64,000 bases of DNA from Pseudomonas abieticivorans (GTDB taxonomy: Bacteria; Pseudomonadota; Gammaproteobacteria; Pseudomonadales; Pseudomonadaceae): assembly GCF_023509015.1 (NCBI RefSeq), contig NZ_CP094975.1, positions 131,501 to 195,500 on the forward strand, given 5' to 3'. A model generated the notes under the pieces. That model saw only the letters and a program-made list of their open reading frames with translations, had not been told where the DNA came from and did not search any database. The position numbers and the translations under genes are program-made. Positions 17,798 through 25,539 of this stretch are shown here, piece after piece; within the stretch, counting starts at the first letter, position 1; every line of letters begins with the position of its first letter.

Positions 17798-17810
17798 GTT
17801 ATAAAAGGTC
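17798..17810 (-). promoter_or_regulatory. EPS box (GAC-N6-TAAC)
   Basis: On the minus strand it reads GACCTTTTATAAC. It is about 107 nt upstream of the uppP start codon and in the same orientation as uppP. Confidence 0.5.
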
Positions 17811-17919
17811 AACGCGGTTGAGTAATGGGTGAAATAACCACTATTATCCGTAGCGGCTAAACCTGACGGATGCTATTGCCTCGGTGCATTGTCCTTCTCT
17901 ACACAATGCGGATACCTAA

Positions 17920-17932
17920 AGTTATATAACGT
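17920..17932 (-). promoter_or_regulatory. EPS box, near match
   Basis: On the minus strand it reads TACGTTATATAAC, one base off the GAC-N6-TAAC core. It lies between two full matches in the same intergenic region. Confidence 0.35.
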
Positions 17933-18045
17933 ATCAGTGCCCGATTACCGCCGTCTGCGCAGCTATCACCTTGGCTGCCAGCGCCTCACCGGTTAGGTTC
18001 TAGAGCCATGCACACGGTGATCTTCATGGAAACAATCAAGGAAAT

Positions 18046-18058
18046 GTTATGAATTGTC
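18046..18058 (-). promoter_or_regulatory. EPS box (GAC-N6-TAAC)
   Basis: On the minus strand it reads GACAATTCATAAC, 84 nt upstream of the first regulator's start. The surrounding 24 nt (18037-18060) match 27044-27067 upstream of yjbE at 20 of 24 positions, which strongly suggests a shared site. Confidence 0.6.
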
Positions 18059-18142
18059 TGACATTTTCGGGAACTTGTACATTAACATCCGCCTGCCAGC
18101 ACCAACTTGAGCTAAACCAGTATGACGTTTGAAGGGAACCAA

Positions 18143-18850
18143 ATGATGCTAACGTCGGCGCAGACGAGGCTGCTCGCTGTCGGTCGCACCTGTGCGCTTG
18201 CCGAAGATTTCAAGCAACTAATTGCTAGCCATGCGTACCAGAACACGCTGATCGACACACTCTGCTACAAGCACTTGGAGGGTGATACTAGCGACATCGA
18301 CGGCTACCAGTCCATCTTTGTCGAAGTTGATCGAACAGAGGCAGTTAACGAAAGCCTGGCCGTGATTGAAACGTTACGCGCCAACAATATGACGCCAACG
18401 ATTTATATTATATTGAGTGGCAGCGGCGTTTATAACAAGATTAAATTCTACTTGGCCGGGGCTGATCACTGCTTGAAAACCAGCGCGTCCAGCGACCGCG
18501 AGTTAAGCGAACTGGGCGAATGGATCAATGGCCCGGCGCCTGCTATCACACCCTGTTTACTACTTGATCCCACGCGCATGCGCATCCTTGGCGCACAGGA
18601 AAAGCTGGATATTTCATTTATCGAAATGAAAGTCCTCGACGCTTTGGCCAAGTCCAGAAACCTTATTTTGAGCCATGACGAAATCGCCTCGGTCATGGGC
18701 TTGAACATCAGCTTCTACGACCCTCGCGCGCTGGAGAAGTCCATCAGTCGCTTGCGCGGCAAGATCAAGACCCACTTTGGCATCAACGCACTGCAAAGCG
18801 TTCGTGGCTACGGCTACCGGCTCGCCAGAGGCCTGATTTCCCCCATCTGA
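18143..18850 (+). CDS. atypical response-regulator-like protein with OmpR/PhoB-type winged helix
   Basis: The 235-residue product has an N-terminal domain (about 1-125) with the alternating strand-helix pattern of a receiver. FVEVD stands near the phospho-acceptor strand, ILSGSG at the Thr/Ser strand and CLKTS at the Lys position. The acidic pocket is not canonical, so phosphorylation is doubtful. Residues ~135-230 form a Trans_reg_C winged helix ending in the family signature SVRGYGYRLA. I chose the ATG at 18143 (GAAGGGAA upstream) over 18122. It is the first gene of a three-gene plus-strand cassette beside the exopolysaccharide genes. The repeated EPS boxes in its own promoter suggest autoregulation (inference). 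Confidence 0.8.
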   Translation: MMLTSAQTRLLAVGRTCALAEDFKQLIASHAYQNTLIDTLCYKHLEGDTSDIDGYQSIFVEVDRTEAVNESLAVIETLRANNMTPTIYIILSGSGVYNKIKFYLAGADHCLKTSASSDRELSELGEWINGPAPAITPCLLLDPTRMRILGAQEKLDISFIEMKVLDALAKSRNLILSHDEIASVMGLNISFYDPRALEKSISRLRGKIKTHFGINALQSVRGYGYRLARGLISPI

Positions 18851-18874
18851 GAGGCCCACCGGGAGGTGCGTAGC

Positions 18875-19624
18875 ATGAATGCGTCGCAGCGGTTCCAACT
18901 CGCCAACGATACTGATTTCTACTTGAGTCGACAGTTAATCCTCAAGCGTGACGACCGCCCACTGGGCAGTGAAATCAGGATTCTGCTGGAGCAGCAACCC
19001 CGCAGCCTAGACCCCGGCACGCGCCTGTCGAGCAACAAATTGGCGTGTATTTACAGTGAAATGCTTATGCACACACAATTGATGGCTTTCGCCCTGAAAG
19101 GCCACGTCAAGCCGCTGGAACGCACGTTCAGCCGGCGCTTCGTGTGCATTGCACAACCCGACCTCGCCGACCCGGCACTTCTTGAAGAATTGATCCAGAG
19201 CGGTGAAATGCTCCGTAACCATGGCCAGACGCTGGTGGTGAGCACCAACGCGCTCGCCCCCGCCGACGCCAGCTTCAAACACAAGAAAAAGATCATAAAG
19301 CATGTGTACCTGCTCAAGGACCACGCCATAGAGCTGGCACTGGACCATCATAACCCGCACCACGAAAGTTTCGAGATCCTGACCACACTGGACGTGTTCG
19401 ACTATATAAAAATACCGTTCTCATCTCTGGACTTGAGTTTAAAACTGAACACCAACCCGGACGAATTCAATCAGCTTTACGATCGCATGAGTTCGTTAAA
19501 GCAGCGCACGCACGTCTCGTTTATTGCCGACAACGTGGAACATACCGCGAGTCACTTACTGGCCAGAGCCCTGCCGTTTGATTTTTTTCAGGGAAGCTAT
19601 TACTCACCTGCCGACCCCCTGTAG
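18875..19624 (+). CDS. degenerate EAL-domain protein (probably no phosphodiesterase activity)
   Basis: The 249-residue product follows the EAL-domain plan without its catalytic residues. An early strand reads SRQLILKRDDRPLGSEIRIL. The position of the ExL motif is not acidic (LACIYSEML). DYIKIPFSSLDL takes the place of the DxxKID segment, with Pro for Asp. VSFIADNVEHTASHL stands for the VIAEGVET strand, and the end FFQGSYYSPADPL matches the QGYxFSxP tail. Loss of the Glu and Asp metal ligands suggests a binding protein like YdiV rather than a c-di-GMP phosphodiesterase. GGGAGG precedes the ATG at 18875 by about 9 nt. It is sandwiched between two winged-helix genes (24 and 26 nt away), suggesting it modulates them. 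Confidence 0.7.
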   Translation: MNASQRFQLANDTDFYLSRQLILKRDDRPLGSEIRILLEQQPRSLDPGTRLSSNKLACIYSEMLMHTQLMAFALKGHVKPLERTFSRRFVCIAQPDLADPALLEELIQSGEMLRNHGQTLVVSTNALAPADASFKHKKKIIKHVYLLKDHAIELALDHHNPHHESFEILTTLDVFDYIKIPFSSLDLSLKLNTNPDEFNQLYDRMSSLKQRTHVSFIADNVEHTASHLLARALPFDFFQGSYYSPADPL

Positions 19625-19650
19625 CACTTCTATCCTTCAAGGAGAACATG

Positions 19651-20313
19651 ATGGAAACCGGTATGACTTCCCCTAGAAAGTACTTTGTGGTTGTGACCCA
19701 CAGCGCCACGACACAACTCGAACTCGAGTCGGTACTGGCGGGCGGTCGATACGATAACTACGACTCCGCGCACGCCAGCGTCTATGTAGAAGGCCTGGCG
19801 AATTTCACCAGTGCCAGTGAATTGGTAGCGCGCTTTTCGCAGCATATTGAGCGACTTGACCCGCCGATCCTTAAGTCTGACACGCGCCTGGTGTTGGCCC
19901 CCCCTGCTCCCCATGTGCCCCTGGTGCAGTGGCCGGCTCAGCTTGCGGCACCGCTGGCCGCCGCCGAACACGGCGTCAAGCCCGCCGCTGCACATCTGCA
20001 GCCGCAACCTTGCAACGAAACCTGGAAACTGGGCCGGGACCGTAAAATGCTGGTCAAGGACGATGCCAAGGTGGTACTCACCGGGATAGAGTCGGCGTTG
20101 GTCAGGACCCTGTTGCAAGCCGATGAGCGGGTCGTCAGCAAGGACGACCTGATTCGCAGTATTGGCCGGGAACCCGACCAGTACCGCGGCCTGGAAATGT
20201 GCCTCAGCCGCCTGCAGGACAAATTCAGAAGTGCCAGTTGCGGCGAACGTCTGTTTCGGGCAGTTCGAAACCGCGGGTATTGCCTGATCCAACCCATCGT
20301 TCGCGAAAGCTAA
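19651..20313 (+). CDS. winged-helix (OmpR/PhoB-type) regulator with a short non-receiver N-terminus
   Basis: The 220-residue product has an N-terminal ~85 residues (FVVVTHSATTQLELE onwards) that is too short for a normal receiver, a Pro/Ala-rich linker (about 85-120), and a C-terminal winged helix (about 125-217). The winged helix has LTGIESALVRTLL, VVSKDDLIRSIG, LEMCLSRLQDKF and the RAVRNRGYCL wing. It lacks visible phospho-acceptor features, so it is probably controlled by protein contacts or ligand. AAGGAG sits 6 nt before the ATG at 19651; the ATG at 19648 is too close. It is the third gene of the cassette, and its only downstream neighbour on this strand is the WcaJ-like transferase gene. 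Confidence 0.78.
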   Translation: METGMTSPRKYFVVVTHSATTQLELESVLAGGRYDNYDSAHASVYVEGLANFTSASELVARFSQHIERLDPPILKSDTRLVLAPPAPHVPLVQWPAQLAAPLAAAEHGVKPAAAHLQPQPCNETWKLGRDRKMLVKDDAKVVLTGIESALVRTLLQADERVVSKDDLIRSIGREPDQYRGLEMCLSRLQDKFRSASCGERLFRAVRNRGYCLIQPIVRES

Positions 20314-20345
20314 CTGTAACGGCTGCAGGAGACACGCCAACGGCT

Positions 20346-20358
20346 GTCCAATACTAAC
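20346..20358 (+). promoter_or_regulatory. EPS box, near match, upstream of the initiating transferase
   Basis: It reads GTCCAATACTAAC, one base off GAC-N6-TAAC, and lies 33 nt after the cassette's last stop codon. Confidence 0.4.
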
Positions 20359-20400
20359 AATAATAGTCCTGCCGCCGAGCCAAAGACTCACTCGGCGTGC

Positions 20401-20413
20401 GTTATAACTCGTC
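20401..20413 (-). promoter_or_regulatory. EPS box (CTGAC-N6-TAAC) upstream of the initiating transferase
   Basis: On the minus strand it reads GACGAGTTATAAC, preceded by CT, so the extended CTGAC-N6-TAAC core is complete. It is 160 nt upstream of the transferase ATG within a 260-nt intergenic region. Confidence 0.55.
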
Positions 20414-20573
20414 AGACTAAGTTGCTTTGATTAAATTAATCTACTTCCAGACTCGCCCATTCGCGCGCGCGTCGAAGGTGCCACTGAAAAACGCCACCCA
20501 ATAACAATAATGGAAATGACCGAAGTGGCACTTGTCTGTCGGCCTCTGTACGGATGCTCTCTGGGGATAGATC

Positions 20574-21968
20574 ATGATTAATAACAACCGTTTAACCCGT
20601 CCATACGCACTCAAGGGTTTAACCTTCTGGGGCCAATGGGTTATTGCCTCAAGTATTATCGTCACGCTGCTGTTCAGCCTCGCTTACTACCACACCGATA
20701 ATGTTGCGTTCTATTATCGTGCCTGCGCGGTACTGACGCTGCTGGCCTCGCTGCCGGCCTATTCGTTATGCCAGGTGTATGCCAAACAGGACAGCTACCT
20801 GAGCGGTTTAACGCGGTTGCTGGCGGGCTGGTTGCTGACCTTGTCGGTACTGACAGTCATAGGCTTTCTCTGCAAGGCCGATGAATTGTTCTCCCGCCAA
20901 GTCATTGTGCAATGGGCGTTGCTGGGTTATGCCGCCCAGGCCCTGACCTACCTGCCGCTGCAGTGGTTTTCACGGCGTTACCACCGGCACCTGCAGCGCC
21001 AGCACCGGACCCTGATCGTCGGCACCGGCGAACTGGCCATTGGCCTGGCCAACACCCTGGGCCAGCTGGATCAATGCCCGCTGGTGGGGCTGGTCAGTGC
21101 GGGGCAGCCGTTGCCCCGGCATATCGCCTTGCCGCCTGTACTGGGGCCTTTGCAAGCACTGCGGCAACTGATCAAGGCCCACGATATTCGCCGCCTTTAC
21201 ATCACCCTCCCGCTGAGCGAAGCCGCAAACATCGAAGCCCTGTACCTGGACGTGCTCGATGCCAACGTCGACGTGGTATGGGTACCCGACCTTAACAGCC
21301 TGACCCTGCTCAACCATTCGGTACGCGTGGTGAACGGCTTGCCGGCGATCTACCTCAACGAAAGCCCGCTCACCAGCCAACCCACGGCTGCGTTGAGCAA
21401 GAGCCTGCTCGACAAGGCCGTGGCGTTGCTGGCCATCATCGTGCTCGCCCCGGTCTTGATGGTGATCGCACTGGCGATCAAACTCACCTCTGCCGGCCCG
21501 GTTCTGTTCAAGCAAGCGCGCCACGGCTGGAACGGCAAGATCATCCAGGTCTGGAAGTTTCGCTCCATGCGCATGCATGATGACACCCATGTGGTGCAGG
21601 CCAGCCGTCATGATTCGCGCATTACGCCGGTGGGCCGCTTCATACGTCGCACATCGCTCGATGAACTCCCGCAATTGTTCAACGTGTTGCAGGGGCACAT
21701 GGCCCTGGTGGGCCCGCGCCCGCATGCCGTCGCGCACAACGACTTCTACGCCGACAAGATCCTCGCCTACATGGCCCGCCATCGCATCAAGCCGGGCATC
21801 ACCGGCCTGGCACAAATCAATGGCTGCCGCGGCGAGACCGAGACATTGGACAAGATGCAGAAGCGTGTGGAGATCGACCTCGACTACATCAATAACTGGT
21901 CGTTGTGGCTGGACCTGAAGATCTTGTGCAAGACGCCGTTCACCTTGTTGTCCAAAGACATCTACTGA
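20574..21968 (+). CDS. undecaprenyl-phosphate sugar phosphotransferase, WcaJ/PssY-like (initiates EPS repeat unit)
   Basis: The 464-residue product has four or five N-terminal membrane segments (about 17-125), a nucleotide-binding-like middle domain (RTLIVGTGELAIGLAN), a further membrane helix (near 285) and a C-terminal bacterial sugar transferase domain. Motifs there are VWKFRSM, RRTSLDELPQLFNVLQG, LVGPRPHAV and KPGITGLAQINGCRG. Such enzymes transfer glucose-1-P (or galactose-1-P) from UDP-sugar to undecaprenyl phosphate, the first step of a Wzx/Wzy polysaccharide. GGGGA precedes the ATG. It is transcribed alone from its own promoter region and stops at a strong shared terminator. Confidence 0.9.
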   Translation: MINNNRLTRPYALKGLTFWGQWVIASSIIVTLLFSLAYYHTDNVAFYYRACAVLTLLASLPAYSLCQVYAKQDSYLSGLTRLLAGWLLTLSVLTVIGFLCKADELFSRQVIVQWALLGYAAQALTYLPLQWFSRRYHRHLQRQHRTLIVGTGELAIGLANTLGQLDQCPLVGLVSAGQPLPRHIALPPVLGPLQALRQLIKAHDIRRLYITLPLSEAANIEALYLDVLDANVDVVWVPDLNSLTLLNHSVRVVNGLPAIYLNESPLTSQPTAALSKSLLDKAVALLAIIVLAPVLMVIALAIKLTSAGPVLFKQARHGWNGKIIQVWKFRSMRMHDDTHVVQASRHDSRITPVGRFIRRTSLDELPQLFNVLQGHMALVGPRPHAVAHNDFYADKILAYMARHRIKPGITGLAQINGCRGETETLDKMQKRVEIDLDYINNWSLWLDLKILCKTPFTLLSKDIY

Positions 21969-21986
21969 TACTGCTGTCACAAAAAA

Positions 21987-22010
21987 GGGGGCGCTCGGTT
22001 GAGCGCCCCC
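21987..22010. terminator. strong bidirectional rho-independent terminator
   Basis: GGGGGCGCTC and GAGCGCCCCC form a perfect 10-bp GC-rich stem with a GGTT loop, preceded by six A and followed by eight T. It therefore works on both strands. It separates the convergent WcaJ-like gene and yjbH. Confidence 0.93.
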
Positions 22011-22041
22011 CTTTTTTTTAAAGGCCATTCAATCAGCAACG

Positions 22042-24108
22042 CTACTCGGTGATCTTCTCGAAATTGTCGTAAAGCAAGCGGCTGTCGCGGCTGTCGGTCA
22101 TGGCCTTCAGCGAATAGGCGTGGTTAACCTTGGCACCGCCGTCGCGGGTCAACGGCGACCACACCACGTTGGCGCGGCGCTGGGTGGAGGTACTCAGCAA
22201 CTCGTCGAAGGGTATCGACAGGTAGATGCCCTTGTCGAAACTGCCTTCGCCATACTCAGCCTTGGTTGCGGTGGTCAGGGTGACCCAGCCACCAAAGCGC
22301 ACGCCATTGCCGAACCCCCGTGAAAGGTCCAGCGTGGTGCCCCAGTCACGGGCCAGGTAGCGACCGACACTGACCACCGCCTGGGCCTGGCCGGGCAGGT
22401 CGAAGTAGCCGGTGACATTACCGGTCACGGTGGAATAATCACGCAGGCCAAAGCCCTGGTCGAACGCGCGCTGACGCACATAATTGAGGTCTGCACCCAC
22501 GGCCCAGCTTTCCCCCATAGGCCGATACAACACCTCGCCCCCACCGCCGGCGTACATGGACTCCAGGTAGCCGCCATAGGCCATGGCGTACACGTCGCGA
22601 TCCAATTGCACCGCGTGGTTGAGCTGGAAGGTCGGCAAGGTCACGTCCGAGGTGGTCAGGTACTGACGCAGGTCGGTGCGTACGCGCGGCAACCCGCTGG
22701 GGGCGTCATAGGTGAACTGGTCATAATTGTTCAACAGGTTGGCGCTGAGCATGCCGCTCCACCAGGTGGAACGGGTAAAGCGATACTCGGCAGTGGCATC
22801 GGCAGTGAACTGATACAGCAGGCCATCGGGGCCGCCGATGTTCTGCTTGTAGCCCAGGCCAAAGCCGTAATCGAACGGGTGCAACGGCTCGCTGTACAGC
22901 GTGGTTTCGCGATGAGCCATCGAGGCGTTGACCTCGGTGCCACGCTTGAGCGTGGCCAGGTCCTCGCGGTTACCGGCGACCTGGGTAAAGGCCTCTCGCG
23001 GCACGCTGGTTTCTTCCAAGGGCATGCCATAGCGTTCGTTCACCAGGGTAAACCAGGTCACGTCGGCTGCAGTGCTGTTGTCCAGGATCCGGCTGGCGCG
23101 CCCCACGGCCTTGGCGGGGTAGAAGTACTTCTGCTGCTCGCCGTACACCCGCACTTCAGCGCCCTGCTGGCTGATACGCTGCACCTGGTAACCCGCGTTG
23201 TCATGCAGGCGCCGGGACACGTCTGCCCAGTCGACCTGGGCAGGCTGCGCTGTCGAGCGTCTCTCAAAAGGCGGATCGTTACGCTTGGCCGGCGCTTTGC
23301 GGCTGGCGAAGTTGGTGTGCAGGGTGATGCCGAACATGGCCGTGTTACCCCGCTCCCAGGCGGCACTCAGGTCGACCGAATCAGTCAGCCGGTAGACCGC
23401 GCCAATGTTGACGGGCGAGTCTTGCTTGATCACGTTGTCCAGTGGTTCGTTCTGGTAATCGTTGCCTTCGTACTCAAGCTTGAGGCTCAAGGCCGGCCAA
23501 GGCGTTTGATAACTCACGCCGCCAAACAGCGCCGGCCGCCCACGGAAATAGGCATTGGTGTTGACGTCGCCGGTGCCCTCGCTGGCCGGGCGCGTTTTGA
23601 AGCGCTCGTCCAACGCCCCCAGGGGGTTGTCGAAGTCGCCACGGTTGCCCAGGTAGCCCCAGGCGATACCCGCGCTGAAGTCCAAATCGTCAACGCGCTT
23701 GTTCGCCACCAGGTATTCACTGGAGAACAACCCCGTGCCGCCGATGTCCCGAAAGCCCAAGGCGACGTCCGGCAGCCAGCGGCTTTCCTGCCACAGGCGT
23801 GCCTTGAAATCCACGGCCTTGTCCTTGTAACTCTGGTTGCCGCTCAGGGCCTGGGAGCCATAGGGCCGATTGGTGATCGCGGTATAGCGAAACGACCCCT
23901 CCAGCCATTCGAAGGGCTGCATCGACAGGCTATAGCGGCTGTAAGGTTCGGTACGGTTGGCGTTGACGCTCAACTCCCCCGCCGGCGCCATGCGCGCCGT
24001 GGGCGTTTGCAGCAAGCCCACGCCGCCGAAGTCATTCTGGGTGTAACGCGGGTCGGCATGGGCCAGGCCACACGGCAGCAACAACACTGCAGCAAAACGT
24101 AAATTCAA
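22042..24108 (-). CDS. yjbH: YjbH-family outer-membrane protein for exopolysaccharide production
   Basis: The 688-residue product has a signal peptide (about 1-18, ending LAHA) and then the YjbH signature start (NDFGGVGLLQTPTARM) and long stretches of alternating aromatic and glycine residues typical of a beta barrel (GGWVTLTTATKAEYGEG near the end). YjbH belongs to the yjbEFGH/gfcABCD exopolysaccharide system; its mechanism is unresolved, but an outer-membrane secretion or modification role is likely. The start codon is TTG at 24106-24108, overlapping the yjbG stop (TTGA), so translation is coupled. Confidence 0.85.
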   Translation of the reverse strand: MNLRFAAVLLLPCGLAHADPRYTQNDFGGVGLLQTPTARMAPAGELSVNANRTEPYSRYSLSMQPFEWLEGSFRYTAITNRPYGSQALSGNQSYKDKAVDFKARLWQESRWLPDVALGFRDIGGTGLFSSEYLVANKRVDDLDFSAGIAWGYLGNRGDFDNPLGALDERFKTRPASEGTGDVNTNAYFRGRPALFGGVSYQTPWPALSLKLEYEGNDYQNEPLDNVIKQDSPVNIGAVYRLTDSVDLSAAWERGNTAMFGITLHTNFASRKAPAKRNDPPFERRSTAQPAQVDWADVSRRLHDNAGYQVQRISQQGAEVRVYGEQQKYFYPAKAVGRASRILDNSTAADVTWFTLVNERYGMPLEETSVPREAFTQVAGNREDLATLKRGTEVNASMAHRETTLYSEPLHPFDYGFGLGYKQNIGGPDGLLYQFTADATAEYRFTRSTWWSGMLSANLLNNYDQFTYDAPSGLPRVRTDLRQYLTTSDVTLPTFQLNHAVQLDRDVYAMAYGGYLESMYAGGGGEVLYRPMGESWAVGADLNYVRQRAFDQGFGLRDYSTVTGNVTGYFDLPGQAQAVVSVGRYLARDWGTTLDLSRGFGNGVRFGGWVTLTTATKAEYGEGSFDKGIYLSIPFDELLSTSTQRRANVVWSPLTRDGGAKVNHAYSLKAMTDSRDSRLLYDNFEKITE

Positions 24109-24863
24109 GGAGCCACCTCAGCCAGTTGCGTGGCCAGAAATTCAGTCAACTGCTGATTAAGTTCAGGGACAGGGACATCAAGGTCATCGGTGCGGATCGG
24201 TACCCACAGCGTGCCGCCATCGGCCAGCACGGCAGCCGATTCGCGGTTCCACGCTGCGGCGCCGATACGCCTTACATGGCCATCGGGCTGGATCAGCCAC
24301 AGGTCATCGGGGTCGGCATCGACCAACGCCGGACAGTCGCGCAGGTAATCGCGGGCTTGCAGGAGGGGCTGATAGGGCAAGCGGCAAGGCCGCGCGACCG
24401 CGCCCATGACCTGCACGACACCGCTACGGCGGGGGTACACCAACCGATCGCCCTCTTCGACCCGATCATTGCGGGCAAAGCCCACCTCCAACGCTACCGG
24501 GTCCAGCACCGCGACCTGGCGACCCGTGACCGGCAACTGCGCCACCCATTGGTACACACGCCGCGCGATCGCAGCACGCTGCGTCAGGCCCTCCAGCATC
24601 GCGCCGCGTTCAAGCAGCTTGAGGTCGAACAGCACGCCGGTCTTGAGACGAACCTGCTCTTGCACCAGGCTCGCCCGCAGCCAACCTGCGGCCAGCCAAT
24701 AGCTTTGTGCATTGGGCTGCACGGCCGTCACGGCATCGAGCAAACGCGCGTGCGCCGGCAAGGCCACGGTTCCTGGGTAGAGCACATCCCCGCTCACCGT
24801 GACCTGCCCGGCTTGCGCCGCCCCCATTGCCAGGCCCGCCAACACCCCTGCCAGCCGCCTCAT
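24105..24863 (-). CDS. yjbG: YjbG/GfcC-family periplasmic polysaccharide protein
   Basis: The 252-residue product has a signal peptide (about 1-18, AQA) followed by VTVSGDVLYPGTVALP, a SLBB-like beta-grasp segment also seen in Wza. A second VQVMGAVARPCRLPY segment repeats the pattern near residue 150. GfcC/YjbG proteins are periplasmic partners of capsule export. The ATG overlaps the yjbF stop by 4 nt and the TTG of yjbH overlaps its own stop, so the three genes form a tight unit. Confidence 0.82.
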   Translation of the reverse strand: MRRLAGVLAGLAMGAAQAGQVTVSGDVLYPGTVALPAHARLLDAVTAVQPNAQSYWLAAGWLRASLVQEQVRLKTGVLFDLKLLERGAMLEGLTQRAAIARRVYQWVAQLPVTGRQVAVLDPVALEVGFARNDRVEEGDRLVYPRRSGVVQVMGAVARPCRLPYQPLLQARDYLRDCPALVDADPDDLWLIQPDGHVRRIGAAAWNRESAAVLADGGTLWVPIRTDDLDVPVPELNQQLTEFLATQLAEVAP

Positions 24864-25531
24864 AGCAACGGCTCGCGCGCGGCGGCGAGCTGCACAATGG
24901 TCACGGTCAAGGTCGGCGTGAGGTGTTGTTCACTTTGCAACACGGCCCCCGTCTGCGGGTCCACCCAATAGTGATTGGTGGCCTGCAAGCCGATCGCCGG
25001 GGCATCAATCTGTTCATCCAAACGCAACACCGCGTAGTCCTTGTCCAGAATGCGCAGGGTTTGCAACCCACCCCGGCTGAATCGGCTGTGCACCGGTACA
25101 CCCACGCGGTAACCGTGGTAGAGGTCGATCAAGCGCTCGCTCTGGTAACCGTCGGCCACCTGATGCAAGCCTTGCTTGAAGGGTGAACCTGGGGCCAGTT
25201 GCGTCCCATCCAAATCTTCGCCAACCCCCAGGCCCACGCTGCGCACCACCAGGCCGTCGCGCAGCATCAACACCTGCTTGCCGGACGCGACCCAGAACTG
25301 CAGGTCGCCGCGTTGGCGCACAAGGGCGAGCACGCCTTCGCCGGAGGGGGTGGTGAGTTTGAGCTGGGCGTAGGGGACGCTGGCGATTTGGGAGGGGCTC
25401 AGTTGCAACGCGGGTGCTGGCTTGATGGCAGTGACCAAGTCGTCCACTGATGCCCGGGACAACGGGTCACATCCGCCAAGGCCCAGGGCCAGCAGCAGCG
25501 CTGCGCCCGTTCGATAAATATTCACGGTCAA
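24860..25531 (-). CDS. yjbF: YjbF/GfcB-family outer-membrane lipoprotein
   Basis: The 223-residue product has a lipoprotein signal with LGLGGC as lipobox near residue 21. The mature part is beta-rich (YAQLKLTTPSGEGVLALV; TNHYWVDPQTGAVLQSEQ), as in the YjbF/GfcB family (DUF2886). The start is a TTG at 25531 with AAGG 6 nt upstream; a GTG two codons later is an alternative. It follows wza with an 8-nt gap and overlaps yjbG by 4 nt. Confidence 0.82.
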   Translation of the reverse strand: MTVNIYRTGAALLLALGLGGCDPLSRASVDDLVTAIKPAPALQLSPSQIASVPYAQLKLTTPSGEGVLALVRQRGDLQFWVASGKQVLMLRDGLVVRSVGLGVGEDLDGTQLAPGSPFKQGLHQVADGYQSERLIDLYHGYRVGVPVHSRFSRGGLQTLRILDKDYAVLRLDEQIDAPAIGLQATNHYWVDPQTGAVLQSEQHLTPTLTVTIVQLAAAREPLL

Positions 25532-25539
25532 AGTGCGCC

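Larger units (their letters stand above)
17691..18142. promoter_or_regulatory. 452-nt divergent regulatory region between uppP and the winged-helix cassette
   Basis: No gene was found here. The region is AT-richer than its surroundings and holds two full matches (17798-17810 and 18046-18058, both minus orientation) and one near match (17920-17932) to the GAC-N6-TAAC box. A GAACTT hexamer at 18071-18076 resembles an AlgU -35 but has no convincing -10. The spacing suggests control of both the regulator gene and uppP. Confidence 0.6.

Noticed and set aside
18071..18076. GAACTT hexamer resembling an AlgU (-35) promoter element before the regulator cassette
   Set aside because: No TCTGA-like -10 is found at the 16-17 nt spacing, so an AlgU promoter is not supported.
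22606..24102. 498-codon plus-strand open frame opposite yjbH
   Set aside because: yjbH has a signal peptide and beta-barrel pattern; the opposite frame shows only GC-skew composition.
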